Shown piece by piece: positions 11,715-24,700 of a DNA stretch of 64,000 bases. This stretch comes from Paragordius varius (Eukaryota; Nematomorpha). The stretch spans positions 14,880,001 to 14,944,000 of the forward strand of contig OZ176050.1 of the NCBI GenBank assembly GCA_964247055.1, written 5' to 3'. Within the stretch, counting starts at the first letter, position 1. Each line of letters opens with the position of its first letter. Below the pieces are notes generated by a model. It was not told where the DNA came from, ran no database searches, and was given only the letters and a program-made list of their open reading frames with translations. The position numbers were made by a program, and so were the translations under genes.

Positions 11715-14112
11715 AGGAGAGGTTTTGAACCTTGGCACGGCGGAAAAGGTTACGGGGTTATAAATGAAGAAGGGGCTAGTTTATTAAGATTTGCCCAATC
11801 TTATAACTTTGCTATAACAAATACTTTTTTTACGAAAAGGGATAGCCACTTAGTTACCTACGAAAGTGGAAATAAGAAGTCACAAATTGATAATATTCTA
11901 GTGCCACGAAAGTCTTTAAAGTTTGTTTTGGACTGCAAAGTGATACCTAACTTGCAGATTAGCACACAACACAATTTAATTATGTGTAAATATATGACAG
12001 ATATACCAATAAATGCCAAAAAGCCTAAGCTTATAGCGCCGAAGGTAATTAAATGGGATTCTCTAAGAAACAGTAAAGAAAGATTTGTAGAAACGGTAGG
12101 CATACTAGACAGGAACAGTGATCCAGAAAGTGTTGGGTCTCAGGTGGCAAAAAAAATAAAAGAGGCGGGAGTTAAGGTGTGCGGAATGAAAGGTGGCAGA
12201 AACCAGGTTTATAGAGAGGCATGGCTGAAAGACGAAAAAATAATTCTGAAATCGCGAGAGAAAAGAAAAGCTTTTAAAATGTGGAGGTTTACCCACCAAG
12301 CAGAAGACAAGGAAAAATATAAAAGGATTAATAAGGAACTTAAAAGGCTTGTAAGATTTGTCAAAAAAGAAAAGACGGCATCATTATATGAAGAGTTGAA
12401 CAGTAAGCAAGGTCTAAACAAAGTTTTTAAAATTGCTCGACAAAGACACAGAAGAAAGCTGGATTTGCCCCCTTACGCGACAGCTATTAAAGATAAAAAA
12501 GGCAAATTACTCATTGAGGAAGCGAAAATATTGAAAAGGTGGAAAGAATATTTCCAGGAGCTTGAATTGGGCGTCAGTGAAACAAGTTTACCCGAAACAC
12601 CAGATTATATATCTGCTCATATTGAAAGTATAACAAAGGAAGAAGTCCAGGCTGGTTTAGAAAATGTCAATAAATAAGGCTGCAGGTCCAGACGATATTA
12701 ACATAAACTGTTGGAAAATATTGTCAGAAAAAGGTATTGAATTTTTAGCAGATATTTTTAATAATGTAGTTACTACAGGTTTGATACCAACCGAATGGAA
12801 GGAGAGTTTCACTGTTCCCATTTTCAAGGGTAAAGGAGATATTAATGATTGTAATAATTACAGAGGGATAAGATTGATGTCGCATACAATGAAGTTTTTT
12901 GAGAAAGTACTAGAGAAAAGAATAAGAAAAATGGTTAGTATTGAGGGTAATCAATTTGGTTTTATTCCAGGAAAATCCACCATTGATCCAATTCACGCAG
13001 TAAGAAGGCTCATCGAGAAGCATATAGAAATGAAAAAGGAGTTGCATGGTATTTGTATTGATATTGAAAAGGCATTATACCTCGGAGCACAATATGGTGG
13101 AGCTTAAGACGGAAAAAGGTCCCTGAAAGTTACATAAAGATTTTAAAAAGCATGTACGAATCACACCAAACCAAAATTAAAACACACCAGGGAATATCAG
13201 GTCCTATTACAATAAACGAAGGGGACTATCAGGGGTCTGCAATCAGCCCGTTACTATTTATAATATGCATGGACGAAATTTCAAAAGAAGTAGGACAACA
13301 TGATGGCTGGTATTTTTTTTATGCAGACGACCTAATAGTCCTGTCCGACGAGTTGCATGAATTAAAAGAATCGGTGGGTAAATGGATTGATGTGTTACGA
13401 CGATGCGGATTATAAGTTAACAAAAAGAAAACGGAACTGATAAATTTTGGTGGGAAAAAACGAGAAATAGAATTAGAAGAAGGGTGGGTATTAAAAGGTC
13501 AGGAAGAATGCAAATATTTAGGAGCAATATTAGCAGCTGATGGATCTTTAACACTTGATATTAATTTAAGAATTCGAAATAGTTGGGCAAATTACAAAAA
13601 GATCTCAAGTGTTTTTGCGACAAAAATATTGACCTAAAAGTAAAGGGTAAGATTTACAGTGCTGTTGTACAACCAAAAATGATGTACAACTCACAGCCAT
13701 GGGCAATAAAGAAATCAGAAGAGAGGCACTTTGAGGTTACTGAAATGAGAATGCTTAGATTGATGTGCGGTGCAACGAGGAAAGACAAGGTGAAGAATGT
13801 TTACATAAGAGGAAGTACGGAAATCAAATCGGTAACGCAAAAGATGATGGTAAATCGTTTAAGATGGTTTGGACATGTTGAAAGAAGAGATAAAAATTAC
13901 ATTGGTAAAAAGATTGATGATTATATTGTAAAAGGCAAGAGGGGAAAAGGGCGCCCTAAAACGCGATGGATAGATACAGTTAAGAGGGACATGGCAAAAC
14001 CGAACCTAAAACGCGAAGACGCCTTAGACAGGGTTCTATGGCGAAATAGTTTACGGATATGACCGCTCGAAAGAGTGATATCATATAATGTAATTATTAT
14101 TATCATAATGGT
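11715..14112 (+). mobile_element. RTE-clade non-LTR retrotransposon, 5-prime truncated and frameshifted
   Basis: Encodes the C-terminal endonuclease and the reverse transcriptase of an RTE-type LINE (usual annotation: craniofacial development protein 2-like). Frame from 11733: 'HGGKGYGVINEEGASLLRFA', 'NTFFTKRDSHLVTYESG' and 'SQIDNIL' are the end of the APE-type endonuclease. The RT follows: 'KAAGPDDI' (12676), 'NNYRGIRLMS' (12853), 'QFGFIPGKST' (12952), 'IDIEKA' (13058), 'YQGSAISPLLF' (13226) and the catalytic 'YADDLIVLS' (13320). C-terminal segments are 'MRMLRLMCGATRKDK' and 'GKGRPKTRW' (to the stop at 14062). Frameshifts near 12665, 13078 and 13600 and a stop at 13413 make it inactive. The tail ends in an ATT-rich repeat (14088-14110), as RTE elements do. 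The missing start is the usual result of incomplete reverse transcription. Confidence 0.93.
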
Positions 14113-14402
14113 GAATAGTAAGTCAGTTGTTTACGCATTTTGATGTTCGCCTTTACTCGCTTATATGGCCTTTAATTCCTATATTTGTCCCATTTTATAT
14201 TAAAATTTCAGTATGAGTCCATAATATTTTTTTGATAAAGACTTTACTATAAAAGTCGAAAATTAAAATATATATTTTTTATATTTGTACGCATTTCAGC
14301 TTAATTTTTTTAATAAATGTAATAAATACAATGCTTAATTCTCTCATTTTAACATAATAAAGCATTTCAGTGTTTAAAAATATAATATTAAAGAGTATTT
14401 AA

Positions 14403-14444
<42 letters not shown>

Positions 14445-14667
14445 CTACTAACATGATGTACAACAAAGGTATGATTATGGTTATATTTTTAGACTTGTTC
14501 TTTTATTATGAAGATTTGTGCTTTATGGTCAATCGATTTGGACGTTACAATATTTTTTATCGGTTGCCGATACCTAGTGAAATTGATTAGTAATATATTG
14601 CATTATGTGGTCTTTTTCCTGATTATTTTTAGTTTCTTTTAATTAAATTTATTTTTCCTTTGATAAA
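14113..14667. other. AT-rich spacer with (TA)n run at 14408-14440
   Basis: Contains a TA dinucleotide run of about 16 units at 14408-14440. Nothing else is supported; it includes the upstream region of the ORF at 14668. Confidence 0.6.
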
Positions 14668-14988
14668 ATGTTAGTTATATTGTATAATATTTTGTTTAGT
14701 TTTACAGGTTGGGCTGATCAAAATTTGTTTGTTGAAAGAAAAGATGGGAAAGTAATTATTTCACTAGATCATCAGTTATTGGAGGAAAGAAGTTATTACA
14801 GTTATGTGCTGAAACCCGAAGATCAAAAAATCTTAAATACAATAATAAAAAATGTTCCTAACTCTGGAGTAAAATTTCATTTTAATCCAAATTATATAAT
14901 TGATAAAGAAAGATCTTATATTATGCCAAAAAAATTAAAGAGCCATATTTATCTTGGCTTAAGGGCCGATATCGATACACTAAAATAA
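14668..14988 (+). CDS. Small putative secreted protein, 106 aa, unknown function
   Basis: Open frame with its own ATG, a hydrophobic N-terminus 'MLVILYNILFSFTGWA' that looks like a signal peptide (possible cleavage after WA, then DQNLF), and a charged remainder without cysteines ending '...LGLRADIDTLK'. An AATAAA lies just after the stop (about 14995), where a polyadenylation signal would be expected. Alternatively the TTTTACAG at 14701-14708 could be an acceptor, with the protein beginning 'GWADQNLF' as the last exon of a longer gene. No family recognised. It sits between the LINE and a SINE, with gene B about 1 kb further on the same strand. Confidence 0.5.
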   Translation: MLVILYNILFSFTGWADQNLFVERKDGKVIISLDHQLLEERSYYSYVLKPEDQKILNTIIKNVPNSGVKFHFNPNYIIDKERSYIMPKKLKSHIYLGLRADIDTLK

Positions 14989-15007
14989 AAATTGAATAAA
15001 TAACTTA

Positions 15008-15230
15008 AGGCATGGTATAGTAGGTAGGGGTCCGGACTTTCAGGCGCGTGCCTGAGTTTGAAGCCCGAAAATCCACGCTTTGTCCATCATCACTGTCAGC
15101 CCTGGGCAGGAGCGTGTTAGAGCCTCCCGGAGATACAATTTAAATCCTTACCCAGAACCTTTAGGGCAGCATGCAACCCATGGGCTGGGGTTTGAGTATT
15201 ACTGTGCTATCCTTATTATCATATTTTAAC
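15008..15230 (+). mobile_element. tRNA-derived SINE
   Basis: A GC-richer island of about 220 bp in very AT-rich DNA. It has a Pol III A-box-like TGGTATAGTAGG (about 15014) and, about 40 bp on, a B-box-like AGTTTGAAGCCCG (about 15055). The rest is an unrelated body, ending in a short CCTTATTATC tail. Transcription would be by RNA polymerase III. No other copy is in this window to fix the ends. Confidence 0.55.
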
Positions 15231-15992
15231 ATTTAACTTTAAATACTTTTATAACTATTATTAATGGCAAATTATATGCTAAAAAATGATTTTTTTGTTT
15301 TATTGGCTTAAGACAGCCCTCTAAAATCTGAATATAATATACAGTTAAACTTAAAATTTTATAAATAAAATTAAAAAACGAAAAGACACTATTTTGAAAA
15401 ATCACTACTTTTATTTTGCAACCAAATCGATAGGTTTAATAGGATGGTTTTGAAATATGGAAGCTTTTTTTAAATTGTCTTATATTTTTACCTTAGTACA
15501 GGTTATCTCCATATAAGAGAACAATGCTTTAAAACTTAAACAAAAGCGACAAAATTCTTTTTGATTTATTAATGGGATCATTTTTTATATACAATTTTTT
15601 ATCAAATTATATAAATTCATGTATAAGTTTCAAGAATAAATTTATAAAATTTAATTTAATTAATATGCAAATGATTTTATCTCGAATGCCTACACTGTCA
15701 TTTAAAATCAAAAATTTTTGGGGCCCAAATTTTGTACTTGGTGTAATCGTGCAGAGTTTAAATTTTAGTTTGGTGATAAATAAAATATAATATATGACTT
15801 GAATGATAATATGTGAATTGTGAATAATCCTATTTCCAATTGTTCCAAACATATTGTTAATATTTTATCCCCCCTTTTGATAGGACCTAATTTGCAAGTG
15901 TAGTTACCCTTAAAATATGGTAAATGGCTATGGTGATACCAAACTTTGGCTTTTAAAATATTTTGATATTAAATGAATAATTTTGCCACTAG
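15231..15992. other. AT-rich region upstream of gene B
   Basis: The first exon or exons of gene B should lie here or further left, but none could be recognised; nothing matches gene A exon 7832-8058. A 72-codon plus ORF and an 81-codon minus ORF overlap at 15572-15852 and look like chance. Confidence 0.4.
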
Positions 15993-18900
15993 TTTTATAT
16001 CGATATCCCTGCTCAACACAAAATTCACGCCATTTACGGGACGTATGAACTAAGCCCAACAAATGAAACATACTATGGTTTCAATGATAGTTTAGGAAAC
16101 AGCGCACCAAACAGTTCGTACTATCAGGCCGGATCGTTCCCATACTTTAATAAGCTATATTTGATCAAAGTAAAACAATTTTTTAATACAGTAAATTGTA
16201 AAGACAAATATTTTTGATTAGAAAACAGCCATCCTTTTTAAAACCTCTATTTTTCCAATATATGTGATTTGATCACATCGTTAAATACCTAATTGCTTGT
16301 GTTACCAATATACATCTCTATTTTTTACTTTGCAATTAAAATAATACGTTTTAAAGGTACAACGCGTTCTTTTTAAATATTTGTCCGTATAATTTCAATT
16401 TTTACTCTCAATATTATTTGGTTAACGTACTCGTTTTATTAATTAACTATAGATAAGGATCTGGCAACCGGCTCGAGCACCGATGCAAATTTTTGAATAT
16501 TATCCAGATTACATAATCACACGAGCTATTCCTACAAATAATCTCCATTTTTTACAACGGATAGTTTTTGTTAAACCACATCAGCTTAGGATGCAGCCAG
16601 GAATCTCGAATCCTCAACTCACAGAATTTATGAATGATGGAATTTTACAGAGAGTACAAATCGTATTAGATGATTGCTATGAAAGGCATATATACGATTT
16701 CAATGGGATTCGTGACAAACCAATCGTGGGCCATACACTTCCCTACCTAAATTATTATGGGAATGACTTACGAATTTTGACGGTAAATGCCAATGGCTCC
16801 ATCGACTCAACCATAAATACCACTACCAATGATGATACATTTAATCTTTCTGAATGGAATATAGGTTATAATTTATATACCATAAATAATTAGTGAGTTT
16901 GTAATGCCTACGGCTGTAAATGAAACAAGAAACATAATTAATATTTAATGACTAAGCAAGAATTCTTTGCTTGCGTAAATTTTTAACCCAAACCAATAGA
17001 ATTCCTGTCAAAAATTAAGGCATTCCTGTGTGATTTGAGCATAAAACTATTGAGGCATAAAATTAATTTGATTGAATTAAGCTAGTTGCATAGCTTTTAC
17101 AAAAAAAGAAAACTGTATATAGATGCAACGTGACTTCCATTTTTGAGATTTAAAACTTTTCAATTTGTTTAAAAAATATATAAACCTTACCTCATTTAAT
17201 AATCTATATAGTGGACGAATTGCATCCTTTGACAGAAAACTTACCAAGATTTACTAGTTATGATTCACGTAAAATTTATTTTTATCACTTTTTTTCGAAA
17301 ATTAAAGAACATTCAAAGCATAAAATTATTTGTGATATTGTAGAAACCAATTATGTATATCATCATAACATTGATGATGCCATCCGACAACCCGGAATTT
17401 ACAATGTAATCAAAAAGCCTGTCAATCCTCAATCATCTAATATAATTTATGTGTAAGCTACTGTTAATATTATTTATAATAATAAGTTGGGTCTTTAATT
17501 GGTTGCCTTCAACTGTAGTCATCACTCTTTACTCAACTCTACAATTTGATATATTTATAAATTGGTTGTTTTTAGAAAAAAATATTTCTTTTTAATTTTC
17601 TACCTTTTGTCTAAAGTCAATTTACACATACAATTAGAAATCTACCATTATTCCCTCGACGTATTAACGATGTCCTGCACATTGTTTTGAATTACAAAGC
17701 CATGTATAAATTGGAGAATGCAACAGAAATATTTGGTTCCAAAAGCCGTACAAATTTAACCCTTTTTGATTCTAGCTTGGAAGATTCACTTTGGAATTTT
17801 GTGCATGATTTTAATCTGTCTGTCTACATCCATAATTCGGTCAGCTTTTTTTAAATTTTATAATATAAATGTATATACTAAATATAATACTAAGATTGGT
17901 AGATATACTTACGAATCGTAGCGCCTAACGCTAAATAATTATTTTAAAATGGCGAATTATTGAAAAAAACTATTTCTATACAGTTTATCTTCAAATCCAA
18001 TGTCATTTCTGCCCCGACTGATTGCAATTTCAAATTTCTTGTTAGACAAGAGCTAATTACGATGAACAACAAGAACAAAAATGTAATTACCCTGTTTTAT
18101 CTATTGAATTTTTCTAAAATTTACAGTAAAAATGGAAATTATACGGAAAAATGTAAAATTATAAGGACAAATATTTTTTTTCAAAAACAACCATGTTTTT
18201 TTAAGCCTTAATTTTTCCAATATAAGCTCTTCGATTACAATTGCAAAATATAGAAGTGATTGTGTTAATTATATATATTATTTCACACTTTGACATGTAA
18301 ACAATGAGTTATAATATACCATTAACACTTCAAGAGTGTCCTTGAACAATTCAAGTTGGTCCTTGAACAATTCAAGTTGGTCCTTGAACAGTTCAAGTTG
18401 GTCCTTGAACAATTCAAGTTGGTCCTTTAACTTTTTTGTTTTGTTTTTAACTTTTATCAATCAAATCGAAAATAATTCATCTATTTTATGTTTTTAACCT
18501 TTTTTCTATTATTTAACATAAATTTTAAATCGATTACAACTTTTAATCTTTGAAAACCGTATATCTTTATTAATTTCTTAAAATAAATTTAAATATTTAT
18601 AAGATTTTAACACGAAATGAAAAAATATATAAGTTTTCGGGGTTATAAATTAAATTTTTTTATTAAAAACATTTAAAAGTCAATAATTTTGTTCAATTGA
18701 AAAAAATAGTTTTAAGAAAAAAAATTGGTTTTTCAATAAAAAATTTATTTTTAAATGAATAAATATATAATAAATAAAGAAAATTAGGTTAATAAATAAT
18801 TAAATAAAAAAATAAATGCAAAAATCATGGTTAAATTAAAATTTATAAATTTTAAGGACCAATTTGAACTGTTCAAGGACCAACTTGAATTGTTCAAGGA

Positions 18901-19706
18901 CCAACTTGAATTGTTCAAGGACCAACTTGAATTGTTCAAGGACACTCTTGAAGCGTAAATGGTATATACAAAATCATGATATAAATAGAATGGTTGTCTT
19001 TTAGAAAAAAATATTTGTCTTTATATTTTTACGTTGTGTCCGTATGTATTCAGTTTTTACTGTAATTTCATATATTATAAATTGATTTACGGTTTTTGAG
19101 CGTTGTTGGTATACATAACCTGTTTATTAACATAAATGTATACAGTCCTAAATCGTCTAATAATTTCTATGAATGCAGATAAATGTTTGATATAATAAAA
19201 AGATTACCCGTTTCAACTCATTATCGTGCTTGAATGACAATTAATAGGAATTAAAATAACAATAATCATTAGATATATAATTTTTCGAATATAACCACCT
19301 TCAGACTCATCACTATATGAACATATATTATTAAGGAATTGTTGAACTTTATTTTTTTCTATAATATAAATATTCATTTTATTTATGACATTCATGGCTT
19401 AGTATAATACCAAACTACATTATTACAAATGGATAATAAATACCCTCTTAATATTGCTACATATGAATATTTTTACAGTTTACAGTTAAACAGGAACCCA
19501 ATAAGCTAAAGATTCGATTTGGCCATGAGCGAGAAACTTTGTATGAGAATGGCGTTTTATTACGTATCTCCTGTATTCCGAATGACCTTTTGAATGGAAT
19601 TGGACGATTTATTCCGTATCAAAATGTAAATGACACATCTGTTAGACCAACTTTAGTTTCTCTTACTCGACTCTTTGATATTTATGATCGTCGTTCAACA
19701 CTATAA
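15993..19706 (+). CDS. Gene B: unrecognised family, six exons (5-prime incomplete)
   Basis: Six exons join in phase, which is strong support for a real spliced gene: 15993-16169 (donor GTAAAA), 16453-16864 (phase 1, donor GTTATA), 17212-17452 (phase 2, donor GTAAGC), 17638-17839 (donor GTCAGC), 17984-18082 (donor GTAATT) and 19479-19706, ending in TAA. All acceptors are AG after T-rich tracts. The joined part is 452 codons. Landmarks: 'FYIDIPAQHKIHAIYGTYEL', 'YYPDYIITRAIPTNN', 'VDELHPLTENLPRFTSYDS', 'NLPLFPRRINDVLHIVLNYK', 'SAPTDCNFKFLVRQEL' and a C-terminus ending 'FDIYDRRSTL'. No known domain, transmembrane segment or cysteine pattern stands out. AATAAA at 19792-19797 is a plausible poly(A) signal. 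Exons 1-2 of this model align with exons 8317-8481 and 10478-10676 of gene A, so the two are tandem paralogues. The start of the gene is missing. The last intron contains foldback copy F2. Confidence 0.7.
18315..18966. mobile_element. Foldback MITE copy F2, intact
   Basis: Best preserved copy of the family, in the last intron of gene B. The left end TATACCATTAACACTTCAAG is mirrored by a right end finishing GCGTAAATGGTATA. The left arm has about five 21-bp units containing TTGAACAATTCAAGTTGG and the right arm about four inverted ones (18855-18945), around a core of about 400 bp that is itself roughly self-complementary. The transcript would fold into one long hairpin. A 60-codon minus ORF that repeats 'KDQLELF' is only the 21-bp unit read in frame. 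Confidence 0.85.
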
Positions 19707-19799
19707 TCACCATTGTGATATATTCTAACTAACTTACATTTAAACTTTCATTATTTACTTTATATATATACAATTTTATACAAGTTTTTGCAATAAAAT

Positions 19800-20484
19800 C
19801 AAAGCATTTTATATCTTGATGGTAAATTTATTTTTGTTGGTCCTAGCTGGGAGATGTCGTGTAGGGCTACATTACTATATCATGCTTTAAAATCCGTAAA
19901 ATAGAGTTTATCCAAATTTTTGCTAGTGGAATGAACCATCATTTTTTTTTATTTGATATAATGGGAGCTAAAATTGCGACTTGTCGATTTTTCCTATAAA
20001 TATGTTGTCTTAAAGGGGCATAATGAGAAAAACGGGGCCCGTATATTCCCCACATCGAAATCAAGATGGGCATGATTTGCCCAATCCCATGGGTGTTAAA
20101 CACGCGTTCCGTAATCATTTTAATCAAATTGATATTCCTAAAAAAGATTTTTCGAATAATTATCTAATTGGCAACAAACTAAAAAAAGGTGAAACATATA
20201 GAAGTGATATTGGTGTGCAATATTTTACAGTTTTAGTTTGAAAACTAAAAAAAATATTTTTTAATACTCATATATGGAATGCAGGCATGCTTTAGTTTAA
20301 CCCAATTCCTGATATATACCAGGATTATGGGGTCGCGGTGATAAAAATACAATTTAACAAAAAATGTTTTTTAACTTGTAAAATTATTGTTATAAAGGAA
20401 AATAACAATCAATGTAGATAAGTATATCATAAAATCTTCTGGTTCGGAAAGAGTTATATCAGCATTTCTATTCGATCATCATAA
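19800..20484 (+). other. Spacer with a possible exon at 20023-20241
   Basis: Within this spacer a 72-codon open frame from ATG 20023 ('MRKTGPVYSPHRNQDGHDLP' to '...YRSDIGVQYFTVLV') has less AT-rich, coding-like codon use, similar to genes A and B. It could be a first exon, with the donor near the GGTGTGC at about 20213, or a relic of a third tandem copy cut off by the Helitrons at 20485. No partner exon was found on the right side of the array. Confidence 0.3.
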
Positions 20485-21779
20485 TCTATATATATAATGG
20501 AAAATGCTAGCTTTGTTATCTGTTTCCGGAAAACCGGTAATCCCCTTCAAATCCAAATGTCAAAAAATATAATCATTAATGAATGCCCCGACAATAGCTT
20601 CGCCCTTTTTTAAAATTAGGCTCCCAGTTCGGGCCCACCCCGTGTAAAAAACAGGTTTTTTAAAAACAGAAGTCCAGAAAAATCGTTCCTTGAGACTCAA
20701 GAAAACCTGTTGTACCTTTCGATTTCAAATATGATTAGTTTTACTTTTTTCTATTGGGCCGAACCTAGTCAGCTTACTTTTTAAATTTAGGTTCTCTTTT
20801 AACCCGTTCCCCCGGTAAAATGCCATTAAAAAATATTTTTTGCCCAAGGTGTAAGACCGTTAAAATTTACTGAGGATTCGAGTTATTCTCAGTTAAAAGG
20901 CAAAAAATTTTGTCCTGCCTTTTTTTAATATTGGCTGCTGGGTAAACAGATAGCCGCTAAAACTGCGCCACTATATACAAATTGTGTTATTTCGGAAATT
21001 TACAGAAAATATATGAAGCCATATACCCTAAAAGCTCGAAATATTACCTGTAACTAGGTAATAGTTAAGGTCGGGTTTTATTAGCCGTTAATTTACTTTA
21101 CTGCCCTAAAATGGCATCATATAACAATTATTTAATTTTGGTGTTTTTTCGAATAACCCATGAGACGATGGTAGCAAAGATGATTCCAAATATGTGCCCT
21201 ATAAAGGCAAGAATTATTTAACTCTGCGCTTTTTCCATATAGATCTATGGGTGGGGTCTACTGGTTTAAAACTAAGACGCCTACAAAATAGGCGTATGGG
21301 GATAATTTTCAAAAATCTTAAGTAGCCATACGAGGTCAGTCAAACACATTTCTGGGGAATTTTTATAATATTATTCTTTCCTTTAAAAGGACCAAAAATG
21401 ATTTACTTTTTATATCTCTTGATCCCAGCTGTACGAACACAATTCCAAATTAGAACTTTTAACCATGATTTTGTAAATCGAAAATTTTAAAATAAATCCA
21501 ATGATAGTTGAGTAACTTTAATAAGGGACAGAATAAATATGGTTAATTTCGAATAAACAATATTTCAGCCTATGCAAAAACCAGTAAAAGAATAATTAAA
21601 GGCATTCTTTTTATAAAATACTAGCGTAAACAAAAAAGGGACAATAAGGTGATCCACATATGTGGAATATTTCGAAACATTATTTAATAGCTATGATCTC
21701 ATATTTTAAAACGGTGCTTTCATAGTAAATTAATGTTTACTTGGGGAAAAAATAGATTTAAAAAAATTATTTTTATGGA

Positions 21780-24700
21780 CTTTGATTTTTTAAAATAGAT
21801 ACTTCTTACTCAGCAGCAATCATCAAAGAAACGCTTGACTAAAATTTTTATTTTTTAACAGGAAATACGTGGAATCCTTATTGAATTTTTGTCTCATAGC
21901 TTGGGCACAAAAATACAATCAAAAAATTATTTTTGTGGACTTTGTTTTTTGAAAAAAATGGCATTTTAGGGCGGGAGCGGGTAAAAAGAGCGCCTAAATC
22001 AAAATAACGAGACGACTATGTTCGGCGCGATCAAAAATAGGTAAACAAAAATCATATTTGAAATTGAATGGTCCACATTCTGCGGAAAATTGTCTCAACC
22101 TGTTTTTTAAACGGGGTAGGCCCGAACTGGGGGACTAATTCCAAAAAACGCTGAGGCTATTGCCGGGACATTTATTTATGATTATATTTTTTCGATATTT
22201 GCATTTGATTGGGTTCCCCGGTTTTTCGGAAACAGATCACAAAGTTACATAAAAAATCAGTTTTTAGCGGGTAGCTCCCTACCCAGCAGCTATCATCAAA
22301 GAAACTCTTGACTAAAATTTTTGCCTTTAAACGGGGAATACGTGGAATCCTGATTGAATTTTTACAGTCTCATACCTTGGGCAAAAAAATACAATCAAAA
22401 AATTATTTTTGTGGACTTTGTTTTTTGAAAAAAATGGCATTTTACGGGGGGAGGGGGTAAAAATAGCGCCTAAATCAAAATAGCGAGAAGACTATGTTCG
22501 GCGCGATCAAAAATAGGTAAACTAAAATCATATTTGAAATTGAATGGTCCAACAGATTCTGCGGAAAGTATCAAACTGTTTTTTACACGGGGTAGGCCCG
22601 AACTGGGGGCCTAATTCAAAAAAAGGACGAAGCTATTGTCGGGGCATTGACTGATGATTATATTTTTTCGATGTTTGGATTTGAATGGGTCTACCGGTTT
22701 TCCGGTCCAGATCACAAAGCCAGCATTTTCCATTTTTATAAATATATAGATTACCATAAATAATGTTTTATTATCCATATATTTTGTAACATCCTATACA
22801 TATGATAGATACTCCTTACTCAGCAGCTATCATCAAAGAAACGCTTGACTCAAATTTTTGCCTTTTAACAGGAAATACGTGGACTCCTTATTGAATTTTT
22901 ACAGTCTCATACCTTGGGCACAAAAATACAATCAAAAAATTATTTTTGTGGACTTTGTTTTTTTGAAAAAAATGGCATTTTACGGGGGGAGCGGGTAAAA
23001 AGAGCGCCTAAATCAAAATAGCGAGACGACTATGTTCGGCGCGATCAAAAATAGGTAAACAAAAATCATATTTGAAATTAAATGGTCCAACAGATTCTGC
23101 GGAAAATTGTCACTGTTTTTTACACGGGGTAGGCCCGAACTGGGGGACTAATTCCAAAAAACGGCGAGGCTATTGCCGGGACATTTATTTATGATTATAT
23201 TTTATCGATATTTGCATTTGATTGGGTTCCCCGGTTTTCTGGAAACAAATCACAAAGTTACATGAAAAATCAGTTTTTAGCGGGTAGCTCCTTACCCAGC
23301 AGCTATCATTAAAGAAATTCTTGACTAAAATTTTTGTCTTTTAACAGGGAATACGTGGAATCCATATTGAATTTTGACGGTCTCATACCTAGGGCGAAAA
23401 ATAGATTTAAAAAATTATTTTTGTGGACTTTGTTTTTTGAAAAAAATGACATTTTACAGGGAAAGCGGGTAAAAAGAGAAATCAAAATAGCGACACGACT
23501 ATGTTCGGCGCGATCAAAAATAGGTAAACAAAAATCATATTTGAAATTGAATGGTCCACATTCTGCGGAAAATTGTCTCAACCTGTTTTTTACACGGGGT
23601 AGGTTCGAACTGGGGGCCAAATTCCAAAAAAAGGCGAGGCTTTGTAAGACATTTATTTATGATTTTATTTTTTCGATATTTGGATTTGATTGATTTCACC
23701 GGTTTTCCGGAAACAAATCCAAAAAGTTACATGAAAAATCAGTTTTTAGCGGGTAGCCCCTTACTCAGCAGCAATCATCAAAGAAACGCTTGACTAAAAT
23801 TTTTGCCTTTTAACAGGAAATACTTGGAATCCTTATTAAATTTTTACAGTCTCATACCTAGGGCGAAAAATAGATTTAAAAAATTATTTTTGTGGACTTT
23901 GTTTTTTGAAAAAAATGACATTTTACGGGGGGAGCGGGTAAAAAGAGCGCCTAAATCAAAATAGCGAGACGACTATGTTCGGCGCGATCAAAAATAGGTA
24001 AACAAAAATCATATTTGAAATTGAATGGTCCAACAGATTCTGCGGAAAATTGTCTCAACCTGTTTTTTACAAGTGGTAGGCCCGAACTGGAAGCCTAATT
24101 CCAAAAAAAGACGAGGCTATTGTAAGACATTTATTTATGATTATATTTTTTCGATATTTGGATTTGAATTGGGTTCACCGGTTTTCAAGAAACAAATCAC
24201 AAAGTTATATAAAAAATCAGTTTTTAGCGGGTAACTCCTTACCCAGCAGCTATCATCAAAGAAACTCTTGATTAAAATTTTTGTCTTTTAACAGGGAAAA
24301 CGTGGAATCCACACTGAATTTTTACGGTCTCACTAGGGCGAAAAATAGATTTAAAAAATTATATTTTTAGACTTTGTTTTTTGAAAAAAATGACATTTTA
24401 CGGGGGGAGCGGGTAAAAAGAGCGCCCAAATCAAAATAGCGAGAAGACTATGTTCGGCGCGATCAAAAATAGGTAAACAAAAATCATATTTGAAATTGAA
24501 TGGTCCAATAGATTCTGCGGAAACTAGTCTAACCTGTTTTTTATACAGGGTAGGCCCGAACTGGGGGCCAAATTCCAAAAAAAGGCGAGGCTTTGTAAGA
24601 CATTTATTTATGATTATATTTTTTCGATATTTGGATTTCATTGGGTTCACCGGTTTTCCGGAAACAAATCACAAAGTTACATTAAAAATCAGATTTTACC

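Noticed and set aside
18278-18460. Minus-strand ORF repeating KDQLELF
   Set aside because: It is the 21-bp foldback unit read in frame; the same repeats occur in other copies with broken frames.
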